57,841 bases of DNA from Patescibacteria group bacterium AH-259-L05 (GCA_027717985.1 JALLOO010000005.1:1-57841), one strand, 5' to 3'; counted from the first letter of the stretch, positions 1 to 7,001 are shown. Numbers and translations are program-made. The notes: a model not told the origin generated them from the sequence alone.

Positions 1-637
1 TTTCTATTGCATCTTTAATCTCATGAAACTGCAAAATAGAAAACACGGCTAACGCAGAAAAAATAATGCCAATTAAATTAAAGAAAAATAATCCTAACGA
101 TCCCGCAATCATTTCCCATTGAAAAAGTGAGATAGCAATACCCAAGACTGAGAGCGGAGGAATCAATGCTACTGTAATTGCCACGCCCGGAAGAACCTCG
201 GATTCTGAAGGGCGGCTCAGGGCATACGCAGCTGCCGCGCCTGAAAACAATGCAATCAAAAAATATGCCAAATTAGACGATACGCGGGAAACAATTTCAG
301 GAGTTACTTCTTTATTAATAAACATCAAGGAAATAAGCGCGGAAATGATCACTACCAGCCCTGCCGATCGAGCAATAACAATTCCTCCCCGCTTCATAAG
401 CTTTCGATCGCCTACCACCACACCCATAGAAAGACTTAAAATCGGGAACAAAATTGGCGCCACCAACATGCCACCAATAATAACAGCAACATTATCCAAT
501 AATAAACCAAAGGTAACAATGGCGGAAGAAAGAACCAACATTAAGAAAAAATCATAGCTTGGCGTACTTTCTTCAAACAATTCATGAAACACTTTTTTCT
601 TGTGTGTTTTAGTAATTTTTATTGGTTTTAAAAACAT
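1..637 (-). CDS. DUF389 family integral membrane protein (partial)
   Basis: The first 212 residues of a membrane protein are visible; the C-terminus lies beyond the left edge. After a charged N-terminus (about residues 1-28) come alternating hydrophobic helices. The stretch LLLDNVAVIIGGMLVAPIL followed by PILSLSMGVVVGD is the pattern of the DUF389 (TIGR00341-like) domain: a conserved Asn, GGM and AP. Further helices near residues 90-205 include the second conserved block with a Pro-rich ALIPPLSVLG turn. The family is conserved but of unknown function, perhaps transport or stress related. The start ATG at 635-637 has no obvious Shine-Dalgarno. A palindromic repeat lies directly upstream. Family assignment is confident, function is not. 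Confidence 0.85.
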   Translation of the reverse strand, partial: MFLKPIKITKTHKKKVFHELFEESTPSYDFFLMLVLSSAIVTFGLLLDNVAVIIGGMLVAPILFPILSLSMGVVVGDRKLMKRGGIVIARSAGLVVIISALISLMFINKEVTPEIVSRVSSNLAYFLIALFSGAAAAYALSRPSESEVLPGVAITVALIPPLSVLGIAISLFQWEMIAGSLGLFFFNLIGIIFSALAVFSILQFHEIKDAIE

Positions 638-647
638 AGATCTATTA

Positions 648-706
648 TAAGAACCTGCTCACTGCGTCCCGATAAATCGGAACTCCGTTCACAGAACCTT
701 GAAATT
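648..706. repeat. Palindromic repeat family A, copy 1 with nested palindrome
   Basis: The copy starts with AAGAACCTGCTCACTGCG and ends with CAGAACCTTGAA. Two simpler copies occur at 5751-5785 and 11437-11470. In this copy a second small inverted repeat (CCGATaaATCGG) sits in the middle of the unit. All three copies lie just upstream of a minus-strand start codon. Confidence 0.75.
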
Positions 707-795
707 ACATCGGGCCTCATAAATATGAAAATATTATTTTCCTATTTATTCACCCCTCGTAATTATACCATACTAAATAAATTATACCATATAAT

Positions 796-829
796 AAAAA
801 AAGCGAAATAATAATTACTCCGCTTTTTT
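796..829 (-). terminator. Rho-independent terminator of the 151-aa gene
   Basis: AAAAAGCG and CGCTTTTT form a stem overlapping the stop codon of the minus-strand gene. The loop is AT-rich, about 15 nt. Confidence 0.6.
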
Positions 830-1283
830 ATGCCTCTATCTCCCAAAGGTCCCACCACCTGTCTTTGTTTTTAGGAGAATGAACACACAAAGGAATTTTC
901 CCTTCAAACGTAATCTCCATTAAATGTGTGTCGTTTGCGCCTCGTATCATTGACTCTTTAACGGGCGGTAGAGTCTTATCATCTGGATTAATGCCTGTGG
1001 GCAAAACAGTCCCGATGTCTCTAAAATATGCTATGGCAGTCTTTTTGTCCCGATCACAGCTTATATTATACAAAAATACTTCTTTGCCATCAATGACAAT
1101 TGATAAACCATCATCAGTCTCTAAAATATCTAGCGCCTTGTCTTTTAAATCTTCTCGTACCACGGTTTTTTGACCCATTGAATCCTTAGTCCAACGGATA
1201 AAAATACGCGTTGGCGTAAAATGATCTAATGCTTTTCTAATATTTTCATAACTTACTGACGGATCAATCTCGTATTGCTCCAT
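828..1283 (-). CDS. Hypothetical protein, 151 aa
   Basis: No family is recognised. The protein is soluble and acidic, with no signal peptide or membrane helix, and ends in a tryptophan-rich patch (RWWDLWEIEA). The start ATG is preceded by AGGAGG at ideal spacing. It lies directly downstream of a 40-residue open frame whose final codons contain this Shine-Dalgarno, so the two are probably co-transcribed and translationally coupled from the promoter at 1447-1474. A terminator overlaps the stop. Confidence 0.8.
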   Translation of the reverse strand: MEQYEIDPSVSYENIRKALDHFTPTRIFIRWTKDSMGQKTVVREDLKDKALDILETDDGLSIVIDGKEVFLYNISCDRDKKTAIAYFRDIGTVLPTGINPDDKTLPPVKESMIRGANDTHLMEITFEGKIPLCVHSPKNKDRWWDLWEIEA

Positions 1284-1284
1284 A

Positions 1285-1407
1285 TCATCCTCCTTTCTTT
1301 CTTTGTTTGGTTATATTTTTAAGATAACGCCGTACTTTTACTTTTCTCTCACTATCAAAAACATGAGGACTAATGCCTACTCTCACGTTCAGTTCAAACT
1401 TTTTCAT
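1285..1407 (-). CDS. Small basic hypothetical protein, 40 aa
   Basis: An ATG preceded by AAGGAGG opens a 40-codon frame: MKKFELNVRVGISPHVFD, then a very basic tail ending KQRKKGG. The last codons GGA GGA TGA form the Shine-Dalgarno of the next gene, leaving only 1 nt between this stop and the following ATG. It is the first gene after the minus-strand promoter at 1447-1474. The start signals and coupling support translation. No family is recognised; a leader peptide role is possible. Confidence 0.6.
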   Translation of the reverse strand: MKKFELNVRVGISPHVFDSERKVKVRRYLKNITKQRKKGG

Positions 1408-1446
1408 GTTTCCTCCTTGTCAAAGTACATATATTTCTATACCCCT

Positions 1447-1474
1447 AGTTTACTAGATATAAAAATTTTGTCAA
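1447..1474 (-). promoter_or_regulatory. Sigma-70 promoter (minus arm of divergent pair)
   Basis: TTGACA at 1469-1474 and TAAACT at 1447-1452 on the minus strand, 16 bp apart. The first 24 bp resemble the promoters at 2585-2612 and 3553-3580. Confidence 0.7.
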
Positions 1475-1482
1475 AAATGTAT

Positions 1483-1510
1483 TTGACAGATTATATCACT
1501 GTGCTAAAAT
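1483..1510 (+). promoter_or_regulatory. Sigma-70 promoter (plus arm of divergent pair)
   Basis: TTGACA at 1483-1488 and TAAAAT at 1505-1510, 16 bp spacer. The two -35 boxes of this divergent pair are only 8 bp apart. Confidence 0.75.
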
Positions 1511-1546
1511 AATAAAGGATATTTTGATCCATTAAATGGAGGAACT

Positions 1547-1693
1547 ATGGACAAAGAAAAAAGAGAACGCCCTGAAAAGAAAGGCTGGAGAAAGGGCACC
1601 GTAGCCGAATTTCTCGGTCTTTCCCCAAAAGAAGAGGCTGAAATAGAGCGCAGACTTGAACAAGAAAGGGCTCGTGATGACAATGATAGGTAG
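1547..1693 (+). CDS. Small hypothetical protein with FLGLSPKEE motif, 48 aa
   Basis: ATG follows ATGGAGGAACT and opens a 48-codon frame between a strong promoter and a strong terminator. The protein is highly charged. Its middle, TVAEFLGLSPKEEAEIERRL, resembles the short N-terminal segment found in XRE/HigA-type antitoxins (FLGLSxEExAxIExRL), but the helix-turn-helix that normally follows is absent. No toxin gene is adjacent. The transcription unit is complete, so expression is likely; function is unknown. Confidence 0.65.
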   Translation: MDKEKRERPEKKGWRKGTVAEFLGLSPKEEAEIERRLEQERARDDNDR

Positions 1694-1706
1694 TCCTCTC
1701 CTCATA

Positions 1707-1737
1707 AAAAAGTGATGTTATGCAACATCACTTTTTG
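1707..1737 (+). terminator. Rho-independent terminator
   Basis: A perfect 13-bp stem AAAAAGTGATGTT/AACATCACTTTTT with a 4-nt ATGC loop. Confidence 0.9.
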
Positions 1738-1739
1738 CT

Positions 1740-1815
1740 TTACGTATATTCTCTCTGCAATTGGTTAAACTCTTCTGCTGCTTTTTCTTCAAATTCTTCA
1801 ACTAACTTTTGTGTT
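1740..1815 (-). pseudogene. Out-of-frame coding-like tail of the downstream HExxH gene
   Basis: Just past the stop of the HExxH protein (1816), the minus strand stays open in the +1 frame for 25 codons. It reads a charged helical segment (KLVEEFEEKAAEEFNQLQ) before TAA at 1740-1742. It lacks its own start signal. It could be the original C-terminus displaced by a frameshift, or chance. Confidence 0.3.
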
Positions 1816-2541
1816 TTACAAATGTGGATTTAATTTCTTAATCAACTTTGCAAACCCTTTTGCATAGTTATCTTGATAATTGCCAGGGTAATAAGGATGG
1901 GATTTCTTTTCTCTTTCATATGCATCTTTTATTACCTGCGGCAGAAGAAAGTAGACCTCAAGCGCTGTTTGAATCAAATGCAATGATTGCTTTGAAAACT
2001 TCAATGGCAGCTTTATTGTATACACGCTCCCAATATTTAAACAACCAAGGAGATGCGCCTCTACTAAATCCCTAGAAGTTAAACCAGCTGCTAAAAGCTC
2101 GCCGTCAGGGAAATCCTGCATAACATATTCACATCCAACTTTTACTGCAATTGCCTCACGCATATCAATCTCTTCGCTGTCATCAAAACAATGGGTAATC
2201 TCATGTACAATTCCATAACAGAACCATGTCATTGCAGAAACAGTTACTTTTTTACCAGAATACAAATCAAGCTCATACTCTAAACCTAACTTTGCTCTCT
2301 CAACTTCTCTTGTAGGAAACCGTACCATATGCCACGGTATTTCTTTGCCTGATTCATATTTTACCCCCTTAGTATAAGAGGGGGTAGATGCTTCTTCTGA
2401 AACAACCAGCATATATTCATCACAATTATTAGTTTTGAGCCGCTCCCAATACTTTTTAAAAATAGGCAACATCCATTGGTACAATTCTTGCTCCTTATAC
2501 GTAGCGCCTTGCAAAGGTACTCTATCCTCTTGCTGCTCCAC
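1816..2541 (-). CDS. HExxH metallopeptidase-like protein, 241 aa
   Basis: The best start is GTG at 2541, because GAAAGGAGGATAGC places the Shine-Dalgarno 6 nt upstream; an in-frame ATG at 2565 lies 5' of that site. The core carries HEITHCF at about residues 113-117 followed by acidic residues (SEEIDMREA), the layout of a gluzincin-like zinc site with a later Glu ligand. There is no signal peptide or membrane helix, so it is probably cytoplasmic. It is controlled by its own promoter with an inverted repeat at 2576-2592. No named family is recognised; protease activity is inferred from the motif alone. Confidence 0.75.
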   Translation of the reverse strand: MEQQEDRVPLQGATYKEQELYQWMLPIFKKYWERLKTNNCDEYMLVVSEEASTPSYTKGVKYESGKEIPWHMVRFPTREVERAKLGLEYELDLYSGKKVTVSAMTWFCYGIVHEITHCFDDSEEIDMREAIAVKVGCEYVMQDFPDGELLAAGLTSRDLVEAHLLGCLNIGSVYTIKLPLKFSKQSLHLIQTALEVYFLLPQVIKDAYEREKKSHPYYPGNYQDNYAKGFAKLIKKLNPHL

Positions 2542-2575
2542 GCTATCCTCCTTTCTAAGGTACAAATAGTTATAT

Positions 2576-2612
2576 GCTAACTATAGGTTAGCACAAATCA
2601 AAATTTTGTCAA
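2576..2612 (-). promoter_or_regulatory. Promoter with operator-like inverted repeat
   Basis: Minus-strand TTGACA at 2607-2612 and TAACCT at 2585-2590 (16 bp). The inverted repeat GCTAAC/GTTAGC at 2576-2592 covers the -10 region. Confidence 0.55.
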
Positions 2613-2632
2613 AATGAGACTTTATAAATTCA

Positions 2633-2664
2633 AAAAGCCAGCGGTCTGTTCCTGCCGGCCTTTA
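2633..2664 (-). terminator. Imperfect terminator of the proline dehydrogenase gene
   Basis: A GC-rich stem with bulges (GCC, GC, GG arms) flanked by AAA/TTT overlaps the stop codon; on the minus strand a T run follows. Confidence 0.4.
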
Positions 2665-3513
2665 TAATTGAGTGAGGTTCCTTTTTATTTCCATCAGTCT
2701 TCGCTTAATATAAGGGAGATAATGTACTCCATACGGAACATATACCCTGACTTGATATCCCTGTTTTACTAATCTTTTCTGGAGTGACTTTCTCCTTCCC
2801 AAAAGCATTTGAAATTCAAACAAACTTTTTAGGATTTTATATTTACCAACCATATGCTTGGTAAATTCTATAATCTCTTCATCAGCACTGGTAGCGATAG
2901 CTGGACTTCGTCCCCTGAGTAAGACAAAAACTATTAAATCTTTAAAACTATTGCTAATATCTTTTTTAGATTGATGCGAAATATGTTTTAATTCTACGTA
3001 AGCACCCTTGCATAGTCTGATAGGAATTTGCCTTTTACAAAGCAGGGCAACATCTTTTCTGCTCTTAAAAAGTGCGGCCTGCATGGCTAGTCCCATATTG
3101 TCATAATACGTATTGAGTTCAAGTACCATATCTAAAATTGTTTGATTATATTCTGAACTCTCCATATCAACCCAGACAAACATACTAAAACTACGTGCTT
3201 TTTTTAAAATCTGATGCATATTACTTACACAAACTTCCCTACCCTTTTCTGGAAGTGATAGTCCGAGATGAGTAAGCTTTACAGAAATACACGCATCTAA
3301 TTGGTGTGCGTTGATGTTATCCAAAAGATGACAGTATTCCTGCGCTGCTTTTTGTGCGTGAGCCACTGATGTTACTTCCTCATCCAAAATATTGATTTGA
3401 GCCCTGATTCCCTTTTTATTAAGGCCTTTTACAACATTAATTGCTTCTTTTGCTGTTGCGCCAGCAACGTAGCCAGGAAAATATTTTAGAATTCTTGCCA
3501 AAAATCTCAGCAT
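2662..3513 (-). CDS. Proline dehydrogenase (PRODH domain)
   Basis: A single-domain FAD-dependent proline dehydrogenase of about 283 aa, near the 300 aa of stand-alone bacterial enzymes. Family motifs are visible in order: RLCKGAYVE in the second half, FEFQMLLG, and RVYVPYG close to the C-terminus, all part of the TIM-barrel substrate/FAD site. It oxidises L-proline to pyrroline-5-carboxylate. ATG at 3513 follows AAAAAGGAGTTGCAA, so the upstream in-frame extension to 3564 is rejected. No P5C dehydrogenase gene is nearby. It is transcribed alone from the promoter at 3553-3580. Confidence 0.88.
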   Translation of the reverse strand: MLRFLARILKYFPGYVAGATAKEAINVVKGLNKKGIRAQINILDEEVTSVAHAQKAAQEYCHLLDNINAHQLDACISVKLTHLGLSLPEKGREVCVSNMHQILKKARSFSMFVWVDMESSEYNQTILDMVLELNTYYDNMGLAMQAALFKSRKDVALLCKRQIPIRLCKGAYVELKHISHQSKKDISNSFKDLIVFVLLRGRSPAIATSADEEIIEFTKHMVGKYKILKSLFEFQMLLGRRKSLQKRLVKQGYQVRVYVPYGVHYLPYIKRRLMEIKRNLTQL

Positions 3514-3552
3514 TTGCAACTCCTTTTTGTTAAAAAACCATAGACTACATAT

Positions 3553-3580
3553 AGTATAGCACAAATCAAAATTTTGTCAA
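3553..3580 (-). promoter_or_regulatory. Sigma-70 promoter of proline dehydrogenase
   Basis: TTGACA (3575-3580) and TATACT (3553-3558), 16 bp apart, on the minus strand. Nearly the same 24 bp occur at 2585-2612. Confidence 0.8.
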
Positions 3581-3589
3581 AAATTTCAT

Positions 3590-3618
3590 TTGACAAATCC
3601 TTATACCATGTATACAAT
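3590..3618 (+). promoter_or_regulatory. Sigma-70 promoter, plus arm of divergent pair
   Basis: TTGACA (3590-3595), 17-bp spacer, TACAAT (3613-3618). The architecture copies that at 1447-1510. Confidence 0.8.
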
Positions 3619-3659
3619 AATAAAGGATATTTAATCCCTTAATTTTAAAGGAGGAAATC

Positions 3660-3845
3660 ATGAGTGAAAAAGAAAAAGATACTGAAGGTGGAGCCAGTCA
3701 AGAACACGAGCTTAAACCAGAAGATTTTATAAGAAAACCATCAACGGAACGGCTTAAGAAAAAAGCTGAAGGATGGCAAAATGATTTTCTGGTCCACGGC
3801 GCTCGACAAAAACAATGCAAATGCGAATGCCGCCAGCAAGACTAA
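3660..3845 (+). CDS. Small hydrophilic hypothetical protein, 61 aa
   Basis: ATG follows AAAGGAGGAAATC. The protein is lysine/glutamate-rich and probably disordered for most of its length, ending in a short cysteine patch (CKCECRQQD). It has its own promoter (3590-3618) and terminator (3854-3888). It occupies the same position relative to the copied divergent promoter as the 48-aa protein at 1547. No family is recognised; the Cys tail could bind metal. Confidence 0.7.
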   Translation: MSEKEKDTEGGASQEHELKPEDFIRKPSTERLKKKAEGWQNDFLVHGARQKQCKCECRQQD

Positions 3846-3853
3846 CATAAAGT

Positions 3854-3888
3854 AAAATACGGATATACCGGGTATCCGTATTTTTCTT
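3854..3888 (+). terminator. Rho-independent terminator
   Basis: AAAATACGGATA pairs with TATCCGTATTTT, followed by a T-rich run. Confidence 0.85.
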
Positions 3889-3899
3889 TTTACATACAA

Positions 3900-4262
3900 T
3901 TAGCAGGTTGTATGAATCAAAGCATTGACTCGCTTTCCTTGCTTAACGTTCTCATTATATACCTGTATTGCTTGTGGCGTAATATCAGCAATAATTTCAA
4001 TATTATGTTTCTTCGCCGCCTTAATCACATTGCCTGGTTCAAGACATCCTTGCTGTCCTGTACCAACAACAATAATCTCTGGATTATTTTTTTCTAATAA
4101 TGCTTTTATTTCCCAATCGCCTACTTTATGAAACGTACCAAATAATTGTTTTAATTTTTCAGACTCCCGTTCTTTTACCTCATCACCCATAATTAAAACC
4201 TGGAAATATTTTTTTCCGTCAATGGTCACACTACCAAATTTTGTCCCTTCAATATATGGCAT
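3900..4262 (-). CDS. MTH938/NDUFAF3-like domain protein
   Basis: A 120-aa single-domain protein of the MTH938-like (DUF498, PF04430) fold. The N-terminal FGSVTIDGKKY strand pair, the central PEIIVVGTGQQGCLEPG loop and the segment IIADITPQAIQVYNE match the family pattern. The fold is conserved in bacteria, archaea and mitochondrial complex I assembly factors, but has no known enzymatic activity in bacteria. ATG at 4262 follows a weak AGGATTT. It sits 45 bp downstream of the 321-aa HExxH gene and may share its transcript. Confidence 0.8.
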   Translation of the reverse strand: MPYIEGTKFGSVTIDGKKYFQVLIMGDEVKERESEKLKQLFGTFHKVGDWEIKALLEKNNPEIIVVGTGQQGCLEPGNVIKAAKKHNIEIIADITPQAIQVYNENVKQGKRVNALIHTTC

Positions 4263-4307
4263 AAATCCTATTTAAAGTTTTGTAGTTATTCTTTTATTTC
4301 TTTACCT

Positions 4308-5273
4308 TTACTTTGCTCGACGCTCTTGAGCACTCTTTGCAGTTTTCTTGCCCAATCCTCTAAAACTCCCTTTTTCATATGTTTTTTCTATTAATCGGGC
4401 AAGCGGCAATAATCGACCTGTCAATACAGCCTTAGCAAAAACAGTAAACACATCCTCTCTTGATTTAAATGAGTCCTTATTCTTTTTATAGGCCTCATCA
4501 ATTAAATCATTTAAGTCATCTCTTTCAAATTCATACTCATATCTCGAAATAAGTTTACGCCGTGTCGTGGATGATATAAGGTGATAAAGTTGATTCTCTT
4601 TTTCTAATTCTTTGGAAAGCGCATCTATTTGAGGAAAATATTTTTCAGAAAATCTAATCGTAAGTTCTTCAATCACGGCTTCATCTAAATATTTAAAATA
4701 TGTATCTCTTTCTTTAGTAAAAACCTTTAAACCACTCCTTCTCCTTCGCAGCAAAATATCTTTTTCATCGTTTTCTGTTTGTATACAAAACAACAGATCC
4801 TCAGGCCTCTTATTTGCCAAATCTTCACTTTCTTCATATACAAAAAAGGAATTAAAATGCAACATCTCATGAGTAAGTAAAGTGCCAAGTTCTAATTTTT
4901 TATCTTCATCATACTCCTCCCATATGACTACTCCTTGAGCCTGGGGGGCAAAAACAGCCATGAACCCCTTAGCGCGTGCCTTATCTATTTTCTTTTTTTT
5001 GTTCTCTGTGGCCTTGGATCGATCTATAAAATATATATGTTTATCTTTAATATCAACAGGGGTAGTGCCGTATTGAGCAACAAATTCGCCCATATAATCA
5101 TTAATATTTTTAATAAGCTCTTGTATAAACGGGGTTTTCTCTTTCTCTGGTATATCATGAAACTGTCGATTTTCAAACATATCTTTAAAATATTGTAAAA
5201 ATTCCTGTTCATCTTCAGTTTTCACAATCCGAGAAACACTTGATTCTCTTCTATCTAATTTTGCTTTCTCCAT
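4308..5273 (-). CDS. HExxH metallopeptidase-like protein, 321 aa
   Basis: A soluble, highly charged protein with LTHEMLHFNSF at about residues 134-144, a zincin-type HExxH motif. The acidic helix YLDEAVIEELTIRF some 60 residues later could supply the third ligand. There is no signal peptide. The C-terminus is basic (KKTAKSAQERRAK). The overall layout differs from the 241-aa HExxH protein at 1816 and the lipoprotein at 6280, so these are not simple duplicates. Peptidase function is inferred only from the motif. No recognised family name. Confidence 0.72.
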   Translation of the reverse strand: MEKAKLDRRESSVSRIVKTEDEQEFLQYFKDMFENRQFHDIPEKEKTPFIQELIKNINDYMGEFVAQYGTTPVDIKDKHIYFIDRSKATENKKKKIDKARAKGFMAVFAPQAQGVVIWEEYDEDKKLELGTLLTHEMLHFNSFFVYEESEDLANKRPEDLLFCIQTENDEKDILLRRRRSGLKVFTKERDTYFKYLDEAVIEELTIRFSEKYFPQIDALSKELEKENQLYHLISSTTRRKLISRYEYEFERDDLNDLIDEAYKKNKDSFKSREDVFTVFAKAVLTGRLLPLARLIEKTYEKGSFRGLGKKTAKSAQERRAK

Positions 5274-5284
5274 AATGTATTTGC

Positions 5285-5386
5285 TTAAATTTTTAAATTA
5301 TTTTCCCGCAGCTTCATCCAAATTTTCCCCATCTCATCATAAAAACCAATGACCTCCCCAGATGTTTCTAAAAGCGGATCTCTCAT
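5285..5386 (-). CDS. Putative small protein, 33 aa
   Basis: A 33-codon frame begins 7 nt after the stop of the MazG-like gene and runs to TAA just before the next gene. It starts MRDPLLETSGEVIGFYDEMG and looks protein-like, with an amphipathic helix. There is no clear Shine-Dalgarno; it would rely on reinitiation. It could be a displaced C-terminal tail of the MazG protein. Confidence 0.35.
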   Translation of the reverse strand: MRDPLLETSGEVIGFYDEMGKIWMKLRENNLKI

Positions 5387-5393
5387 ATGTATT

Positions 5394-5708
5394 TTACTTT
5401 CGTTCAAATCTTTTATTATCCCGTTTATATTTTTTATCTATTGCCTTTTGCAATGCTTCATCTAGATCTATATCTAGGGCATTTGCTATACAAATAAGAC
5501 TAAAAAGCACATCACCGATCTCATCTCCTATTTCTTTTATTCCTTCAGTGGATTTTTTCCTTTTCGGGCCAAAACAATGATTCACTTCTCGCGCCAACTC
5601 CCCTACTTCCTCTACTAAAGCAGTAATCTGTTCTGTTGGCTTCCAATAACCCTCCTTAAACTGTCCAATCCACTCATCAACTTGTTTTTGAGAATTTTGT
5701 AATGACAT
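5394..5708 (-). CDS. MazG-like nucleotide pyrophosphohydrolase
   Basis: A 104-aa all-alpha NTP-PPase of the MazG-like superfamily. The metal-binding ExxE motif appears as LVEEVGELAREVN (about residues 31-43), and the second acidic helix as EIGDEIGDVLFSLICIAN (about 61-78). These single-domain enzymes hydrolyse (d)NTPs to NMP and pyrophosphate, acting as house-cleaning enzymes. No clear Shine-Dalgarno precedes the ATG. A family A palindromic repeat lies 43 bp upstream. Confidence 0.88.
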   Translation of the reverse strand: MSLQNSQKQVDEWIGQFKEGYWKPTEQITALVEEVGELAREVNHCFGPKRKKSTEGIKEIGDEIGDVLFSLICIANALDIDLDEALQKAIDKKYKRDNKRFERK

Positions 5709-5750
5709 ATGTTTTTATTATAGTAACTTTAAACTCCCAGTCAAATAGAT

Positions 5751-5785
5751 AAGAACCTGCTCACTGCGTTCGCAGAACCTTGAAG
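5751..5785. repeat. Palindromic repeat family A, copy 2
   Basis: AAGAACCTGCTCACTGCG, then TTCGCAGAACCTTGAA: the simplest copy of the family, without the nested palindrome of copy 1. It lies in the presumed 5' untranslated region of the MazG-like gene. Confidence 0.75.
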
Positions 5786-5819
5786 TCTGTAAGGAGTAAT
5801 ATTTGTATCCAAACTTTAA

Positions 5820-5839
5820 GCGGGGATAAAAATCCCCGC
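5820..5839 (-). terminator. Hairpin downstream of the 104-aa gene
   Basis: GCGGGGAT/ATCCCCGC, 8-bp stem with AAAA loop. No T run follows on the minus strand, so terminator function is uncertain. Confidence 0.4.
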
Positions 5840-5853
5840 CATTAACATATGTA

Positions 5854-6168
5854 TTAGTCAGTTAGCAAGACAGCTTCCAAAAAATTTTCAGCACGTTTCT
5901 TGATCTCTGGAGTAGCAAAATCAAAAATGATTTCACCTACTCCTGCGGTCTTAAAAACAAAATCCTCTCCATATTCAAGTCCATCTCCTCTCAGAATGCT
6001 GGTCACCTTAAGGGCGGTATCAACAGTCCTATAATCAGCATTTAATCCGCCGCCTTCACCGTATGCCTCGTTGATTTCTTGTGAAAACGTTTCACGATCT
6101 GAGAACTGAAACGTTTTTACAGCCAAAGAGCATCCTTCCTTTTTCCAGGGTTTGACTTCATATGCCAT
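5854..6168 (-). CDS. Hypothetical protein, 104 aa
   Basis: No family is recognised. A soluble mixed alpha/beta protein beginning MAYEVKPWKKEGCSL, with a glycine-rich turn (YGEGGGLNADY) and a C-terminal helix. ATG follows GAAAGGAGGATATCTT. It is a complete single-gene unit, with the promoter at 6204-6231 and a hairpin after the stop. Confidence 0.75.
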   Translation of the reverse strand: MAYEVKPWKKEGCSLAVKTFQFSDRETFSQEINEAYGEGGGLNADYRTVDTALKVTSILRGDGLEYGEDFVFKTAGVGEIIFDFATPEIKKRAENFLEAVLLTD

Positions 6169-6203
6169 AAGATATCCTCCTTTCTTTTGATGGTTCCTTT
6201 AAT

Positions 6204-6231
6204 ATTATACCATGCTTTATATTTTTGTCAA
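6204..6231 (-). promoter_or_regulatory. Sigma-70 promoter
   Basis: TTGACA (6226-6231) and perfect TATAAT (6204-6209), 16 bp apart, minus strand. Confidence 0.88.
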
Positions 6232-6238
6232 TAGCAAA

Positions 6239-6260
6239 TGAGCCCCTTAAGGGCTCATTC
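6239..6260 (-). terminator. Terminator of the 202-aa lipoprotein gene
   Basis: TGAGCCC/GGGCTCA stem with short loop, downstream of the minus-strand stop at 6280. Confidence 0.6.
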
Positions 6261-6279
6261 AATATCACATAACAGTACT

Positions 6280-6888
6280 TCATCTGGTACTTGATTTGCC
6301 AAGACCTTCTGTACAATCTGGATGGAGCAGCATGCCGTAAAAAAAGTACTCCCTGACTGCATTTGCTTCACATTCAGAAAATCCTTTTCCTGCGCGTTCT
6401 TGATAATAGTGCACTAACTCATGCACTAATATCCACCCTGATACCCACAACAGTCCTTTCATGTCATCGCCATTATATTGGTCAAACGCATCCAGCTCCC
6501 ACCACACGCTTACGCCAGCAGTTTTTTCTACCCGGATATAGATTCCTCGTGCCGTAACATCTTTGTCATGCCACTGATTAATGTAATCCTGGCTGGCAAA
6601 CAAAACACCCAGATCTGGGCTTGAAAGATATTGCTGGTCATATCCAAGGCTATCGTGCAATATGTTTTGTACTTTTCGATTCCATGTATCAATCATGTTC
6701 CCTAACGAGTCAGTGTCGACATTCAAGCGCACGAGCATCTCATCAGCATATTCACTCATGACAGTAATCCCATCTTGGGTTATAAACCAGGTATCAGGCA
6801 GTGGCGGCGGCCCATCTTCACTTGAAAACGGATTGCTGCACCCATCTGTGATAACACAAAGTGCGGTTATGATTAAAAATCGTCTCAC
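6280..6888 (-). CDS. Putative lipoprotein with HExxH zinc-site motif
   Basis: The gene starts at GTG (6888) because AAGGAGGG sits 6 nt upstream. The N-terminus MRRFLIITALCVITDGC is a short signal sequence ending at a Cys at residue 17 (atypical lipobox TDGC), followed by a Pro-rich linker. Near residues 156-160 lies HELVHYYQE, with later glutamates (SECEANAVREY), the arrangement of a zincin. It is therefore probably a membrane-anchored extracellular metallopeptidase. It has a consensus promoter at 6964-6992 and its own terminator. No specific family was recognised. Confidence 0.75.
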   Translation of the reverse strand: MRRFLIITALCVITDGCSNPFSSEDGPPPLPDTWFITQDGITVMSEYADEMLVRLNVDTDSLGNMIDTWNRKVQNILHDSLGYDQQYLSSPDLGVLFASQDYINQWHDKDVTARGIYIRVEKTAGVSVWWELDAFDQYNGDDMKGLLWVSGWILVHELVHYYQERAGKGFSECEANAVREYFFYGMLLHPDCTEGLGKSSTR

Positions 6889-6963
6889 GGTATACCCTCC
6901 TTGTTAAAAAGATCTCGCAGCACAGTGCTACGGGTATGATTACAATCCTTTATTGTTATCTAT

Positions 6964-6992
6964 ATTATATCACACTTTTTTACCCTTGTCAA
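6964..6992 (-). promoter_or_regulatory. Consensus sigma-70 promoter
   Basis: TTGACA (6987-6992), 17-bp spacer, TATAAT (6964-6969) on the minus strand. The spacer resembles those at 29353 and 29811. Confidence 0.9.
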
Positions 6993-7001
6993 GAGAGCCG
7001 C

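Noticed and set aside
2542-2565. Upstream ATG start for the 241-aa HExxH protein
   Set aside because: The Shine-Dalgarno lies between this ATG and GTG 2541, so the GTG is the functional start.
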